Shown here piece by piece: positions 9,077-15,931 of a stretch of DNA of 39,866 nt (its first letter is position 1; each line of letters starts with the position of its first letter). Origin of the DNA: a virus. Below the pieces are notes generated by a model, which saw only the letters and a program-made list of their open reading frames with translations, ran no database searches and was not told the origin of the DNA. The stretch lies in the IMG/VR virus record IMGVR_UViG_3300037245_001340, positions 1 through 39,866 of that record, one strand, 5' to 3'. Made by a program: the position numbers and the translations under genes.

Positions 9077-9750
9077 TTCTTCCCCTTCTTCGCGCGGTCA
9101 AACAGGTTTAGCTGCTCTCGTCCCCTTGCAGTCTTGCCGAGGTGGAGCCTTAAGTCGTTGAGGTTACGCATTATCTTTTTAAACGTGGTGTTTTCTTGTT
9201 TGAGCCCGCCAAACTCTTTGATAGCATTGTCGATACCTTTTAATAACTGGTCATGAGTAGGTGGCCCGAAACTAGATGTGTCCGAGTTAATACCGTTTAC
9301 CTTACCATTCATCTCTATAAATTTACGCTTAAGCTCCGAGTAGCACTCTCTAATAATTGAAAGTTTTTCATTTTCTCTCTTAAGCGCGACGTTTCCCTCT
9401 TTCGTTCTCTCGTGCCGATCCATCTTTTCCTTGATGTTTTCACGTAACAAGGATATACCTACATACTTATAGCCATTACCAAACAAAGCCCTTATGACGA
9501 GCTTGGCGTTTACTTCTCCAAGCGCGCTTTTGGTTTTGAGTTTGGCGTTCGCTTCTTTAAGCTTGAAGCATTTCTCGGTTGATTCCTTGGTCGTCGCTAT
9601 CCACCCGTCGCGATCTTTTTCAAGTTCTTTTATCTTTTCCTCGTGATTGAGGAACAAAGCTTTTATGGTGCTAACCCGATTCTCGCTACCTTCCATATCG
9701 TCTAAGGCCATGCCTAGTGCAGCGTTCAAATGTTTCGTTATTTCATACAT
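9073..9750 (-). CDS. Coiled-coil protein, leftward operon
   Basis: 225 aa of unknown function. Long charged helices dominate: residues ~30-75 (NHEEKIKELEKDRDGW and following) and ~100-145, with heptad spacing that suggests a coiled coil, then a glycine/proline break (SFGPPTHDQ) and another helical end rich in lysine. SD GAGGAG lies about 9 nt upstream of the ATG. Its stop overlaps the DUF1064 start. It may be a DNA- or protein-binding scaffold; no enzyme motif is seen. Confidence 0.7.
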   Translation of the reverse strand: MYEITKHLNAALGMALDDMEGSENRVSTIKALFLNHEEKIKELEKDRDGWIATTKESTEKCFKLKEANAKLKTKSALGEVNAKLVIRALFGNGYKYVGISLLRENIKEKMDRHERTKEGNVALKRENEKLSIIRECYSELKRKFIEMNGKVNGINSDTSSFGPPTHDQLLKGIDNAIKEFGGLKQENTTFKKIMRNLNDLRLHLGKTARGREQLNLFDRAKKGKK

Positions 9751-9803
9751 AATAAGCTCCTCATTTCCAATATTAGCCGTTAATAATTAAAACTCTACCC
9801 CTG

Positions 9804-10025
9804 CTATGTGGTGTTTCCCTTCAAGTGGCTTATGTACCGATCAACCTCGCTGACAAAGACAAACATCCACCCCCGGTCACCATCCCTGAAAACATTAAGT
9901 TTGGTACGGTCAAACGTCTTAGATGAGTCAACACATTTCTTGATAAATTGAGGATACCCGAGAGTCCCGATCATCTCAACCGCTTCGTTTACCCTTATTG
10001 ATTTATCGATTTTTCTTTTCTTCAA
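9804..10025 (-). CDS. Small HTH-like protein, TTG start
   Basis: 73 aa with a basic N-terminus (KKRKIDKSIRVNEAVEMI) and a pattern similar to small winged-helix/excisionase-like folds ending FVSEVDRYISHLKG. No ATG exists before residue 18, but a TTG at 10025 is preceded by AGGAGAG with 5 nt spacing, so TTG is the likely start. Function is unknown; DNA binding is only suggested. Confidence 0.6.
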   Translation of the reverse strand: MKKRKIDKSIRVNEAVEMIGTLGYPQFIKKCVDSSKTFDRTKLNVFRDGDRGWMFVFVSEVDRYISHLKGNTT

Positions 10026-10038
10026 GTCTACTCTCCTT

Positions 10039-10437
10039 TTAATGATCGTCGTCTAGTTCAAAGTCGCTGCATATTATTTCTGGGTTAAGGTGTTTACGAC
10101 GTTCGCAAGTGTCTGCTATCACGCAATCATTGCAACGATCACCTGATCCCTGTTCGGTTTCTTCGTCCAACTCCTTAGATGCCTTGCAATAAGCGTCCAA
10201 ACCAACTTTTTCAAGTTGCAACCTATCATACATATGGGGCGTTCTTCTGTTCCCGCATTTTCGGTTACATCGAAACGCGTCCAGCTCGCTAGTATCCGAT
10301 ATGATCTTGCTTAAAAGCTCGACGATCTTTTCGTTAATGGCATCTTGCCGTGCTCGGCTCCGTATAATCGCCACCCACGTTATCACCGCTGCCGCGACGA
10401 TCACCACCCCGAGTATTATCAATATTGTTGTTGTCAT
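10039..10437 (-). CDS. Membrane-anchored Cys-rich protein
   Basis: 132 aa. Residues ~4-27 form one strong transmembrane helix (ILIILGVVIVAAAVITWVAI) followed by positive residues, so the rest probably faces the cytoplasm. The soluble part has paired cysteines: CNRKC, CNDC, and single C residues near the end (about 8 in all), suggesting a metal-bound knuckle. The tail is acidic. SD GGAGAG lies upstream. I do not recognise a family. An envelope-linked role such as exclusion or anchoring is possible but unproven. Confidence 0.65.
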   Translation of the reverse strand: MTTTILIILGVVIVAAAVITWVAIIRSRARQDAINEKIVELLSKIISDTSELDAFRCNRKCGNRRTPHMYDRLQLEKVGLDAYCKASKELDEETEQGSGDRCNDCVIADTCERRKHLNPEIICSDFELDDDH

Positions 10438-10532
10438 GTTACTCTCCGTTTAATTAATTTCGTTTTCGACTTGCCCCGCTTGAGCGATATGCTCGGGATG
10501 TTCCAAAACATACCGCTCGTCAGCAGGTGTTG

Positions 10533-10985
10533 TTAAAAGGGTATATCGTCGCCTGAAACGGTACTGTTGCCAGAATCAAGCTTTCTTTGAATCCAGATAT
10601 TTTGTGCTTCCTTTTCCTCGTTCTTGTGATTGACGTACTTCTTTGTAACTGTCTTGACCTCTAGCTTTGTGTTGAGTAAAAGGTGCAAGCTCTCTGGAAG
10701 GTCTGAGAACTTACCGAGCGTCATGCCGCATATAGAGAGGTCGGTCTTTATAAACGGTAAAGTCTTGTCGGTTATCACGGCGTTTTTAAATAATAAGCGG
10801 CCCTCAAATGGCCCTGTCATTATCTTTAGTTTCCATGTAAGCATAGGTGTTTGCTTTTCTTTTGTCTCTGTCAAGTTCGCTTCATCAACGAACACTTGAT
10901 ATGTCCCGTCTGGTAGCTTTTCAAAGTCCTCGCCCATCGTCTCTGCGTCTTCGTATGTCTGATCGAATCCTGTTAAGTCCATCAT
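10533..10985 (-). CDS. DUF669 ssDNA-binding-like protein with SSB-type tail
   Basis: 150 aa. The centre (LPDGTYQVFVDEANLTETK, then LTWKLKIMTGPFEGRLLFKNAVI) fits DUF669, a phage family placed with ssDNA-binding/OB-fold proteins. The last residues are SGDDIPF, which copies the acidic tip DDDIPF by which bacterial SSB recruits partner enzymes, so this protein probably recruits host repair and replication proteins too. It follows the Sak4-like ATPase with a TAATG junction. SD AAGGAG is inside the upstream gene end. The pairing of SSB-like protein and Sak4 is common in phages. Confidence 0.82.
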   Translation of the reverse strand: MMDLTGFDQTYEDAETMGEDFEKLPDGTYQVFVDEANLTETKEKQTPMLTWKLKIMTGPFEGRLLFKNAVITDKTLPFIKTDLSICGMTLGKFSDLPESLHLLLNTKLEVKTVTKKYVNHKNEEKEAQNIWIQRKLDSGNSTVSGDDIPF

Positions 10986-11668
10986 TATTTAGCTCCTTTT
11001 TCTTTAAATAGGTTTTCTAATAACATGCCATCCTTGAAGAAGTCGACACGTCCCCCTGCGAAATAATCATTGCTATATACGCTCCTGACCACTCGCTCCT
11101 TTTTATCCTCTCTGTCCTCTATCCTGGCATATAGCGCGATATCAACAAACGCCGTGATAGCTTCCTCAATAGAGCCCGAGAAACACAAAGTAACCCTGTC
11201 AAAGTTACCCGTCCTTGTCTTTACTTCCTTTTCTTTAGAGTGTCCCACCAGCACAAGGCCGGTTGAAAGTGCAGCGAGCTTGTGTAACACCCTCATAAGC
11301 TCAAGCCTTACCCTTGCATAGCCCTTGCCATAATCAAGGTCTGATTCATGATCCCAGCCGTTTTTCTGGCATATATGCTTTGCGCATAACTGGTACATAC
11401 CGTCAATCGTATCAATGATAATGGTTTTAAACTGATGCTTCCCTTCTGCGATCTCTTTTGCTATGGACAGAAAGTCATCCCATGATTCTACCAGCGGAGT
11501 TGAGAAGACACTAAGGTTCTTAAGCCCGGCCTCCGTTGGTATAAATAGCGCGCCAGGTATCCTTGAACACGCCTCGCTCTTTCCTATTTTGGGCTCACCA
11601 TAAAGCAGTATGGTATACTCAAAAGGGTTTGTTTTCTTCTCGCTTTTCTTCGTTGGTAATGTTGTCAT
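10985..11668 (-). CDS. Sak4-like RecA-fold ATPase (single-strand annealing recombinase)
   Basis: 227 aa. A P-loop at residues 24-31 (GEPKIGKS) and a Walker B strand at ~82-87 (TIIIDT) define a small RecA/AAA_24 domain. The overall order, with LVLVGHSKEKE after the second helix block, matches the Sak4-type phage nucleotide-binding proteins that promote strand annealing. It lacks the N- and C-terminal domains of cellular RecA. Its start overlaps the exonuclease gene by 50 nt, with SD GGAGAG. Exonuclease, Sak4-like ATPase and SSB-like protein in a row form a phage recombination cassette. Confidence 0.85.
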   Translation of the reverse strand: MTTLPTKKSEKKTNPFEYTILLYGEPKIGKSEACSRIPGALFIPTEAGLKNLSVFSTPLVESWDDFLSIAKEIAEGKHQFKTIIIDTIDGMYQLCAKHICQKNGWDHESDLDYGKGYARVRLELMRVLHKLAALSTGLVLVGHSKEKEVKTRTGNFDRVTLCFSGSIEEAITAFVDIALYARIEDREDKKERVVRSVYSNDYFAGGRVDFFKDGMLLENLFKEKGAK

Positions 11669-12518
11669 CTTCTCTCTCCTTATAATAGTTTTGTATGATT
11701 AAGGGATTATCCCCGCTGTTACATATCTTAAAAAATTCACATTCTCCGAAACCAGAACACTGAGACCTGTTCTTATAAAATGTCTTACACTTGCCAACAT
11801 CCTGTGAAATATCCCAAACCTCTTGCCTCACTTCGCTAAGTCTTAGCTCATCGGTCAATATTCTTTCTCTATGGAATACCGAGCTATCGGTCAAGTATCT
11901 TTCTTTCAGTCTGTCGACAAACTCCTCAAATGTCTCATTTTGGCGTTGCTTAAGAGAAACCTTTTGCAGGATATTATAAATAACGCCCCTTACCTTCTTA
12001 CCGGTCACCGTCTCGTATGCTATGGCGTAGAGCATAATCTGTAAATCGTGCCATATCCTTGAAATATATCCTACGTCCAGCTTCGCCGCAGTCTTATGCT
12101 CATGTAGCCATATCCCGTCCTCTTTTTCCTCGACCATATCAATGAAGCCGTGCAGGTTAAACTTGCGTGACTTCCTGCCGGTCTTTGGGTTTATGATCGG
12201 GCACTCATAAGGAAACTCTGTGCTTAGTATCTTGATGCCCGCATCCTCGCCGTGATATCGATTAACATATCCGGCCATCATTGCATGAGCCAAGGCGTTA
12301 TAATGCGTGCCGGTCGGGTTGTTTTCGTTTATTATGCCTGCATAAGGCTTTTTATTATAATGCGCCTCTAGGCAGGAGTGTATAAGCTTCCCAAAAGATA
12401 ACGCGTCTGACGACCTTAGCGGCTCAATTCGGTTGATATACCTAAACTTAAAGCTCTTGCGACAGGTGCAAAACCGCCTCATCGCCGAATAGCTTATTGT
12501 CTTTTTCTCCTTTAACAT
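11619..12518 (-). CDS. Cas4/RecB-like PD-(D/E)XK exonuclease with Fe-S cysteines
   Basis: 299 aa. The nuclease motifs of the PDDEXK_1 (RecB/Cas4) group are in order: GKLIH (H47), GFID (D117), EHK (E130, K132) and QIMLY (Q150, Y154). Four cysteines, one at 17 or 19 and C244, C250, C256, sit as in Cas4/AddB and probably hold a 4Fe-4S cluster. The expected role is to resect DNA ends for the Sak4/SSB pair encoded next. No cas1/cas2 and no CRISPR repeats are present, so a CRISPR role is unlikely. SD GAGGAGAG precedes the ATG. The last ~20 residues are charged and overlap the next gene. Confidence 0.87.
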   Translation of the reverse strand: MLKEKKTISYSAMRRFCTCRKSFKFRYINRIEPLRSSDALSFGKLIHSCLEAHYNKKPYAGIINENNPTGTHYNALAHAMMAGYVNRYHGEDAGIKILSTEFPYECPIINPKTGRKSRKFNLHGFIDMVEEKEDGIWLHEHKTAAKLDVGYISRIWHDLQIMLYAIAYETVTGKKVRGVIYNILQKVSLKQRQNETFEEFVDRLKERYLTDSSVFHRERILTDELRLSEVRQEVWDISQDVGKCKTFYKNRSQCSGFGECEFFKICNSGDNPLIIQNYYKEREDDNITNEEKREENKPF

Positions 12519-12553
12519 CTTTACTCTCCTCTATATTTATTGGCCCTGCTTAA

Positions 12554-12952
12554 TTATCTATCTTCGTCTATCCCGTCAACCCTACCAGCCTTCACATCAT
12601 CTTTATGAATAGCCGCGCAATCTCCTGAGCAGAATATATTGCTGTCAAAGTCGTCACCGGTACCATACCAAACCTCTGCCGGATTGTAGTATTTGTGGCA
12701 ATATTGGCATTGGCTGAGCGTTGACCAGTCGATTTCTGATATAAGGCGGTCATAAGCCTTGTTACACCATTTGTCAATACAAAGCTCATGCACATCATCC
12801 CGAAAGGCTTTTATAATATTACACGACAAGCCATACGCATCACTGTTTATGTTCTCTATTATATATTTCTTCAGTATAAAGCCAGCTTTCCCCGGCTGTC
12901 CCCACACAACATCTTTATCTATATATGCTACTTGTAGGTCTCGTTCGCTCAT
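12554..12952 (-). CDS. Zinc-knuckle hypothetical protein
   Basis: 132 aa. The C-terminal half has CQYCHKYY and, about 25 residues later, FCSGDCAAIH, a CxxC...CxxxC arrangement that suggests one zinc site. The N-terminal half is mixed alpha/beta with no recognisable motif. The ATG overlaps the upstream stop (ATGA). It lies just before the exonuclease gene, so a nucleic-acid role is possible but not shown. Confidence 0.65.
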   Translation of the reverse strand: MSERDLQVAYIDKDVVWGQPGKAGFILKKYIIENINSDAYGLSCNIIKAFRDDVHELCIDKWCNKAYDRLISEIDWSTLSQCQYCHKYYNPAEVWYGTGDDFDSNIFCSGDCAAIHKDDVKAGRVDGIDEDR

Positions 12953-13266
12953 TTGATTACTCCCATCAACTCATCTTTTATTTTCTCGTGTGATTTCTTG
13001 CCACCCGTCAGGTCGTGTATCTTGTTAACGGCTCGGTCAAGGGCGGCTTCTAATCTTTTCTTACCAATATGTTTATTTCTGCGTACATCTGCTCTTTCTC
13101 CTAACACTCTCCAATAATATGTAACAGCGTCATTCTCAGTCAAATGATTGCCCATTCTTATTTTTACGTCGTTAAAAAGAATCCAATTATCGCTGTTGCA
13201 AGTATTGTATAGTGTTGTTACTGCGTCAGCTATTAAAGTACATGGTTCTATTATTATTTCGCTCAC
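12949..13266 (-). CDS. Hypothetical protein, GTG start coupled to a tiny membrane ORF
   Basis: About 105 aa. An ATG exists further upstream at 13311, but the GTG at 13266 is better: GGAGGT stands 6 nt before it, and the GTGA overlap with the stop of the 26-aa ORF is a typical coupling. The protein is helical with a basic middle (RADVRRNKHIGKKRLEAAL) and ends LMGVIK. No family recognised. It overlaps the next gene by 4 nt. Confidence 0.6.
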   Translation of the reverse strand: MSEIIIEPCTLIADAVTTLYNTCNSDNWILFNDVKIRMGNHLTENDAVTYYWRVLGERADVRRNKHIGKKRLEAALDRAVNKIHDLTGGKKSHEKIKDELMGVIK

Positions 13267-13343
13267 TTCACCACCTCCGTCAGTACCCACACACAGGCCG
13301 CCGCCGTCCATGCGGATAGTATTGTTAAGTATATGTTAGTCAT
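13263..13343 (-). CDS. 26-aa single-span membrane peptide
   Basis: This tiny ORF has a good SD (GAGGAG, 9 nt spacing) and overlaps the next gene by GTGA. It begins MTNIYLTILSAW and continues with Ala, Cys, Val and Trp to a Glu-Val-Val-Lys end, so nearly the whole peptide is a transmembrane helix. It is the first reading frame after the hammerhead ribozyme candidate. Function is unknown; it may exist mainly to couple translation. Confidence 0.5.
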   Translation of the reverse strand: MTNIYLTILSAWTAAACVWVLTEVVK

Positions 13344-13370
13344 TGTGGTTATCTCCTCATATTTTACCTG

Positions 13371-13433
13371 CTAACCGCCCCCGATCAGAGGGACGATTTC
13401 GTCCTCATGGACTCGTCAGAGCAGGGGGGCTAA
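13371..13433 (-). ncRNA. Hammerhead ribozyme candidate (type I layout)
   Basis: Read on the - strand, the conserved core is complete: CUGACGA (C3-A9, 13419-13413); stem II GUCC (13412-13409), loop AUGA, GGAC (13404-13401); GAAA (13400-13397); a short stem III AUC/GAU (13397-13395 with 13386-13384) closed by a 6-8 nt loop; then C17 (13383). Predicted cleavage is between 13383 and 13382. Stem I is open: CCC/GGG (13426-13424 with 13380-13378) plus UUAGCC with GGUUAG-side bases (13433-13428 with 13376-13371, one wobble each side), interrupted by a C-C mismatch and a 2-nt bulge (13422-13423), near U-G and C-G pairs next to the core. Bulges in stem I are normal in natural hammerheads. A rival hairpin pairs GAGGACGA with UCGUCC-C-UC. 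It sits between the stop of the upstream gene and the SD of the 26-aa ORF. Confidence 0.75.
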
Positions 13434-13648
13434 TTAAAGCCTTCTATAAACTTTCTCATAGAAGCTGTATCGTTTAAAAACCCGCCCATAAGTTGTGCCA
13501 TGCCAAGGCTTATACCGATATGCCCTTCCGTTTCTGGGTGCTTATTTAAGTCTGATGCCATAGAAGCTAACGCACCATTTATATCGCCATTATCTACATA
13601 CTCTAATGCTCTCTTTTTACAAAAATCCATATGTTCCTCTCTAGTCAT
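13430..13648 (-). CDS. Small conserved phage protein
   Basis: 72 aa. It resembles a recurrent family of small phage proteins that begin MTxEEHxxFCKxRAL and end MRKFIEGFN, with a TPR-like helix pair (ALEYVDNGDINGALASM) and a KHPETEGHIGI turn. Function is unknown. SD GGGAGG lies 7 nt before the ATG. Its TAG stop lies inside the 5' strand of stem I of the hammerhead candidate, so ribozyme folding and translation termination of this gene would interfere with each other. Confidence 0.7.
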   Translation of the reverse strand: MTREEHMDFCKKRALEYVDNGDINGALASMASDLNKHPETEGHIGISLGMAQLMGGFLNDTASMRKFIEGFN

Positions 13649-13681
13649 CTCAATCCCTCCCGGTTTATCTTCGTTAATAAA

Positions 13682-13864
13682 TTACTTTGCTTGATTACCC
13701 TTCATCTCTTCCAGTAACCCTATCGCATCCTTAATAGCGTCCTTTGGGTTGTGCCTCGGCATAGGACACCATATTATACTTTCCGCTAGAGTAACCGGAT
13801 CTGTCACCTTAACGCCGCCCTGATGGAGCGTGTGTATCTTTCTTGTGGTTGTTGATAGGTTCAT
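13682..13864 (-). CDS. Hypothetical small protein
   Basis: 60 aa, not recognised. It has a basic, threonine-rich start, one CPMPRHNPKD turn and a C-terminal helix (AIKDAIGLLEEMKGN). The SD is weak (GGAG about 13 nt upstream). It is kept because it fills a gap between two well-supported genes of the same operon and its composition fits. Confidence 0.5.
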   Translation of the reverse strand: MNLSTTTRKIHTLHQGGVKVTDPVTLAESIIWCPMPRHNPKDAIKDAIGLLEEMKGNQAK

Positions 13865-13889
13865 TGGGTTCTGACTCCATCGTTAATTT

Positions 13890-14756
13890 TTAACTAATAA
13901 TTTCAATAACCGCCTTAATAAAGTCGGTAGTGACAACACCACTATCACTCTTACTCTTTTTAGGGTCGTCAACGTGTTCTTGTAGCTCATGCAACGTCTT
14001 TTCATACCCCTTCATTTTTGGAAACATTACTCCCGTCCGCTTCATATGTGTTAAAGCGGCAAGTTTTAAAGTTCGCCCACAATATATATTATATATATTC
14101 GTGAATACATATAATGGGGAAACCTCTAGCGACCAAATATCAAACATTGAGTCGCCCCCGCGATGTATAGTGATTTGGTCACCAATGCTATAAAACTCTT
14201 TCACTGGAATTTTACCCAAATCCGTTTCAAGCTTTCTTATAACCTTATCATTAACTTGTGCCTCATTGAGAGGGGTTAGAGCGCAATCTATGTTTGCCAA
14301 TATTTCGATTGGATCATGAAGTTTCCGTTCTATTTCTATCTCTTCTTCCTTGACTTCTTTCATGAAGTCATGCATAGGCATAGTTTTTAAAATCTTAACT
14401 TCGTACTTAACCATATTTTTGGGATCTTCTATATAACTTCGGATTTTAATCTTGACCTTTTCGCTAGTGCTCGGGATTTGATAGTGGGGCTTAACATCAA
14501 ATCCATTATTGACGGTAATATATCTCTTGGGGGTGGCGTCTAAATCACCAGTGCTCCACACGGGACCGGCATGAATCTCGCATATAGCTATCTCTTCGGT
14601 TCTTGTTTCTGGCGGGGCAGTTATAATCTCACCAGATTTGAGATTATAGCCCAGGAATAAGACCTCCTTTATTTTATAAATTTCCTTCGCCATATAGTCA
14701 ATGTTCCCGATCTCGTCCCCTTTAAATAACTCTAATGTAATTTCTTGCTTTGCCAT
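13890..14756 (-). CDS. First gene of leftward operon, unknown 288-aa protein
   Basis: About 288 aa. An ATG at 14771 is possible, but the ATG at 14756 (MAKQEITLEL) has GGGAGG 5 nt upstream and is preferred. The protein is mixed alpha/beta and lysine/glutamate-rich, with a segment KEVKEEEIEIERKLHDPIEI, a central PVKEFYSIGDQITIHRGG strand pair and a helical end (MKGYEKTLHELQEHV). I recognise no family and no catalytic motif. As the promoter-proximal gene of the operon it should be among the first products made, so a regulator or host take-over protein is conceivable. The frame is open throughout. Confidence 0.7.
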   Translation of the reverse strand: MAKQEITLELFKGDEIGNIDYMAKEIYKIKEVLFLGYNLKSGEIITAPPETRTEEIAICEIHAGPVWSTGDLDATPKRYITVNNGFDVKPHYQIPSTSEKVKIKIRSYIEDPKNMVKYEVKILKTMPMHDFMKEVKEEEIEIERKLHDPIEILANIDCALTPLNEAQVNDKVIRKLETDLGKIPVKEFYSIGDQITIHRGGDSMFDIWSLEVSPLYVFTNIYNIYCGRTLKLAALTHMKRTGVMFPKMKGYEKTLHELQEHVDDPKKSKSDSGVVTTDFIKAVIEIIS

Positions 14757-14798
14757 TTCTACCTCCCTCATTATTTATTCCCTTCATCCTTGTTACAC

Positions 14799-14826
14799 AA
14801 TCTAACAAATTATCACACATTGTCAA
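14799..14826 (-). promoter_or_regulatory. Leftward promoter
   Basis: On the - strand TTGACA (14826-14821), 16-nt spacer, TAGATT (14804-14799), about 43 nt upstream of the first leftward ATG. The surrounding AT-rich stretch has repeated ACACA/TGTGT words that could be operators, but no clean palindrome. Confidence 0.6.
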
Positions 14827-14905
14827 GGGTTTTTCACACTTTTTTTATATCTATTTTAGTTTGGTAATGATATTGAGGGGTTAGGGAGTAAATTATTTTT
14901 ATTTA

Positions 14906-14943
14906 AAATAAAGTTTGACAAATAAAGAACTATATTGTACATT
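14906..14943 (+). promoter_or_regulatory. Rightward early promoter
   Basis: TTGACA (14915-14920), 17-nt spacer, TACATT (14938-14943), then a short leader and the SD of the HTH gene. The -35 is embedded in AAATAAAGTTTGACAA (14906-14921), which recurs exactly at 17737-17752, so both promoters may share a regulator or UP-like element. Confidence 0.65.
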
Positions 14944-14973
14944 ATTAAACAATACAAATAAGGAGTGATTTTT

Positions 14974-15180
14974 ATGACTGAAAACATAGAGCAGAAAACG
15001 GCTCACTTAACGATTGAAGAGGCCCGACAAGAGTTCGCTAATATGTCCCCACAATGGTACTGGCAAAAGTTAAAAAGCGGTGATCTGAAGTCCAAAGGGG
15101 GCGGCAAAAAAGGAGCGGTCCACCTGATAAGCCGGGAAAGCCTTGAGCAATATTTTAAAGGTGACAACGGTAATGGATAA
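14974..15180 (+). CDS. Small HTH protein (excisionase/MerR-like)
   Basis: 68 aa. ATG at 14974 has AGGAG with 8 nt spacing; an in-frame GTG at 14965 overlaps the SD and is unlikely. The layout LTIEEARQEFANMSPQWYWQ, a loop rich in Gly/Lys, then VHLISRESLEQYF fits the small winged helix of excisionase/HTH_17 proteins. It is the first rightward early gene, 30 nt from the promoter, opposite the leftward promoter, so control of the divergent region is plausible. A similar protein is encoded at 18258. Confidence 0.6.
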   Translation: MTENIEQKTAHLTIEEARQEFANMSPQWYWQKLKSGDLKSKGGGKKGAVHLISRESLEQYFKGDNGNG

Positions 15181-15367
15181 GATAAATGTACTAAGCTTTA
15201 GCGGTGGCAAAGACAGCACGGCGACATTAATTCATTTGATTAAAGTGCTCGGCATTGTCCCGATAGTGGTGTTTTGTGATACAGGGAATGAATCAAAAAT
15301 AACGCATGATTATATAGATTATGTTTCAGAACTATTAAAATCATGGGGTGGGTTACCTGCTTATTAA
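15173..15367 (+). pseudogene. Truncated PAPS reductase-like PP-loop fragment
   Basis: Only about 64 aa. INVLSFSGGKDSTATL is the PP-loop of adenine-nucleotide alpha hydrolases, and VVFCDTGNESKITHDYIDYV follows as in phage PAPS-reductase-like proteins, which are normally over 200 aa. The frame stops just after this first Rossmann unit, and the next sequence starts another gene, so it is an N-terminal remnant rather than a frameshift. The ATG at 15173 overlaps the upstream stop; AAGGTG lies upstream. It may be decayed, or a free nucleotide-binding domain. Confidence 0.6.
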
Positions 15368-15376
15368 GGGGATGGG

Positions 15377-15610
15377 GTGAGAGGGATGGTAGATATAATG
15401 TGCAAAAACGAAAGGACCGGAGAAGAGAAAACACTCGAAGCGGTTCTCTTGGGGATAGGCAAGGGCAAAAGGAAGCGCAAAGTAGAACATTACTGTCGAG
15501 AGTGTAAAGAGACGACTACGCATTTTAAGTTTACGTCTTATAAAAAAAGCGATGATAGTGTTGAATATTGGTGCCTTACATGCGGCACACCAACATTTAA
15601 GGAGGAGTAA
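15377..15610 (+). CDS. Zinc-ribbon small protein
   Basis: About 77 aa (GTG at 15377; ATG at 15386 or 15398 also possible). Residues in the second half show YCRECKETT and, ~22 residues later, YWCLTCGTP, a CxxC...CxxC zinc ribbon. The first half is basic (GKGKRKRKVEHY). Probably binds nucleic acid or protein. The following gene starts at once after its stop. Confidence 0.6.
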   Translation: MRGMVDIMCKNERTGEEKTLEAVLLGIGKGKRKRKVEHYCRECKETTTHFKFTSYKKSDDSVEYWCLTCGTPTFKEE

Positions 15611-15745
15611 ATGAAATATGTGTGTAGTAAGTGTGAAGAAGGATGTTTTGACCCGTGTGTATTAATTTTAGATGTATTCTATAGTAAGCCGACACTTTGC
15701 CCGCTTGACGGTGATGACGCTGACTGGCAACTAGAGGAGAAATAA
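15611..15745 (+). CDS. 44-aa Cys-rich small protein
   Basis: A short ORF with an ideal SD (AAGGAGGAG) just before its ATG. Cysteines at VCSKCEEGCFDPC and LCPLDG suggest one small zinc site. It is packed between the zinc-ribbon gene and the next gene (stop 3 nt before the next ATG). Function unknown. Confidence 0.6.
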   Translation: MKYVCSKCEEGCFDPCVLILDVFYSKPTLCPLDGDDADWQLEEK

Positions 15746-15748
15746 ATC

Positions 15749-15931
15749 ATGGGAAAATATAAGATAGCCTGGTCATACGTAGACGATAAGCTCGACGATA
15801 GCAAGAAGCGTTACGAGCTAGAGGAATACGACGATCTGAAAGAGGCGAAGCAGGAACTAAGGCGGCTGAACGGAGCATGGCCGGCCTCTGCTATAAAACA
15901 TTGGATAGAGGAGGATGGTGATGAAGATTAA
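15749..15931 (+). CDS. Hypothetical small acidic protein
   Basis: 60 aa, rich in Asp/Glu and Lys, with WSYVDDKLDDSKKRYEL and ending IEEDGDED. It may be a small DNA-mimic-like or adaptor protein, but nothing proves this. SD GAGGAG overlaps the preceding gene's end. It overlaps the next gene by 11 nt. Confidence 0.55.
   Translation: MGKYKIAWSYVDDKLDDSKKRYELEEYDDLKEAKQELRRLNGAWPASAIKHWIEEDGDED

Noticed and set aside
10434-10511. 25-codon basic ORF on the - strand upstream of the membrane Cys-rich gene
   Set aside because: It has an ATGA overlap with the next gene but no SD, so translation is not supported.
11619-12518. CRISPR-associated Cas4
   Set aside because: No cas1/cas2 neighbours and no CRISPR repeat-spacer array anywhere; the context is a phage recombination block.
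6775-14756. Integrase or transposase among the unknown leftward genes
   Set aside because: No tyrosine-recombinase R-H-R-Y, serine-recombinase or DDE pattern was seen, and no inverted repeats with target duplications flank any segment.
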